6,477 nucleotides of DNA, from NCBI GenBank assembly GCA_964419095.1, contig CAYQOG010000038.1, positions 1 to 6,477 of the forward strand, in the 5' to 3' direction. The stretch is from JAKAVK01 sp964419095 (GTDB lineage: Archaea; Micrarchaeota; Micrarchaeia; Micrarchaeales; CABMGC01). The notes below the pieces were generated by a model. The model did no database searches. It was not told where the DNA came from and saw nothing but the letters and a program-made list of their open reading frames with translations. Shown one piece after another: positions 5,686-6,477 of this stretch. The position numbers and the translations under genes were made by a program. Positions within the stretch are counted from its first letter, which is position 1. Every line of letters begins with the position of its first letter.

Positions 5686-6477
5686 GTCTTCGTCTTCCGC
5701 AGCTTTTGCCTTAGACGATTCCTTTGGATCTTCCGCCCTATCCTCCAGGTCGTCTATGTCCTTGTACCTGCTTTCAATAAGCATGACCAGCGCCTTCTTT
5801 ATCGGCTCCTTGTTCTGGCCTGTCACGTCGCTCAGGTCTGTGGACATCTGATCCACGTATCTCATCAGCGCATTCATCCTCGTTTCCTTCAATTCCTTGT
5901 TCCTCATTCCGCTTATGTGGCGCTGCAGCGCCCTTCCGCAGTCTTGCACGGCAAGTTTTATCTCGTCTATTATCTCGTCCTCCTGCGCAATCGCCTGCTT
6001 GCCAACTCCAGAGTAGGGAATATAGACGCTTGACACGTTCACGAAGACGCTCACCGGCTGCTCGTCGAAGTTGTCTATTGCGTACCTCTTCCACTCTATT
6101 CCGTTTACGGCTGCGGTTATTGCGCAGCTCGATCCGTCGAAGAGCAGTGGCACCTTGTTCGCAAACCTCAGTATGCTGCCTTTTGCTCCCTCTGGTGTGA
6201 CCCTTCCTGCATCGCCGCCATAGGCTATGCATGCTTCCACGACGAAAGGTATGCCGCCCCTGAAGACCTTGGGCTTGCGCTCTATCACGGCCTGGAACTG
6301 GGGGTTGAGTATGTTCTTTACGGCAATCTCAATCTGGCTCTCTCCTATTGTTGAAAGAGAATCGAGATCCGGAGCTATCCACTTTACCTGCTTTATCGCC
6401 TTTATTATTTTCTCAGCGTCAGCCCATTGGAGGTTCCTTGGATCCGCAGCGAGATCTATGCTCTTGTCAATCTCATG
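5674..6477 (-). CDS. top6B: DNA topoisomerase VI subunit B, C-terminal part (partial)
   Basis: This frame is open from the right window edge to TAA at 5674-5676, giving 267 C-terminal residues. It matches archaeal Top6B, the ATPase subunit of the type IIB topoisomerase that passes one duplex through another with the Spo11-like A subunit. Recognisable family stretches are WIAPDLDSLSTIGE, KPKVFRGGIPFVVEACIAYGG, RFANKVPLLFDG followed by SCAITAAV, the WKRY motif (6082-6093, the family's WKxY) and KLAVQDCGRALQRHIS. These cover the transducer domain and the C-terminal stalk. The N-terminal GHKL ATPase and H2TH domains lie outside the window. An in-frame GTG at 6286-6288 is not the start, because conserved family sequence continues upstream of it. 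The last ~30 residues form an acidic, low-complexity tail ending in EDEDSDD. The A-subunit gene does not follow; the downstream gene is convergent and overlaps by 12 bp. The name is given with high confidence. Confidence 0.95.
   Translation of the reverse strand, partial: HEIDKSIDLAADPRNLQWADAEKIIKAIKQVKWIAPDLDSLSTIGESQIEIAVKNILNPQFQAVIERKPKVFRGGIPFVVEACIAYGGDAGRVTPEGAKGSILRFANKVPLLFDGSSCAITAAVNGIEWKRYAIDNFDEQPVSVFVNVSSVYIPYSGVGKQAIAQEDEIIDEIKLAVQDCGRALQRHISGMRNKELKETRMNALMRYVDQMSTDLSDVTGQNKEPIKKALVMLIESRYKDIDDLEDRAEDPKESSKAKAAEDEDSDD

Noticed and set aside
5774..6232. Second minus-strand open frame of 152 residues
   Set aside because: It is an alternate frame within top6B, with Arg-rich nonsense composition; the top6B frame carries clear family motifs.
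6286..6288. GTG as the start of the minus-strand gene
   Set aside because: The frame stays open to the window edge and the upstream residues continue conserved Top6B sequence, so the gene is partial.
1..6477. CRISPR arrays, tRNA or rRNA genes, insertion sequences or attachment sites
   Set aside because: No regularly spaced repeats, cloverleaf-like segments, transposase motifs or terminal inverted repeats were seen; nearly the whole window is coding.

Overview
This window is archaeal, most likely from a DPANN-type genome; Micrarchaeota is my best guess from general gene style, not from a database match. The firm anchor is the minus-strand gene at the right edge. It is the C-terminal part of DNA topoisomerase VI subunit B, an enzyme typical of archaea. 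Base composition is near balanced, with heavy use of ATA for Ile and AGG/AGA for Arg. Genes are tightly packed, and only two short gaps (79-117 and 2306-2380) look promoter-like.

Layout, left to right: the last 25 codons of an unidentified + strand gene (1-78); a VirB4/HerA-type P-loop ATPase (118-1614); a 98-residue helical protein (1624-1920); a small protein with a zinc-binding-like N-terminus and two membrane helices (1928-2305); a 75-bp gap with a plausible TATA box; a coiled-coil protein ending in a winged-helix-like domain (2381-3115); a 50-residue basic protein that fits a ribbon-helix-helix pattern (3118-3270); a 799-residue membrane protein with a sequon-rich ectodomain and a cytoplasmic tail (3286-5685); and, convergent and overlapping it by 12 bp, the 3' part of top6B (5674-6477).

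The six + strand genes from 118 to 5685 look like one functional cassette in two likely transcription units (118-2305 and 2381-5685). It combines a DNA- or protein-pumping type ATPase, two membrane proteins, and several small proteins with predicted nucleic-acid-binding or adaptor folds. The strongest internal clue is that the last ~63 residues of the ATPase are homologous to residues ~15-78 of the protein encoded next to it. That suggests a duplicated ATPase-tail domain used for assembly. I read the cassette as a candidate uncharacterised envelope-associated translocation or surface apparatus, perhaps analogous to VirB4 or Ced-type DNA transfer machines. The sequence does not prove that function, and no channel-like polytopic protein is present in the window.
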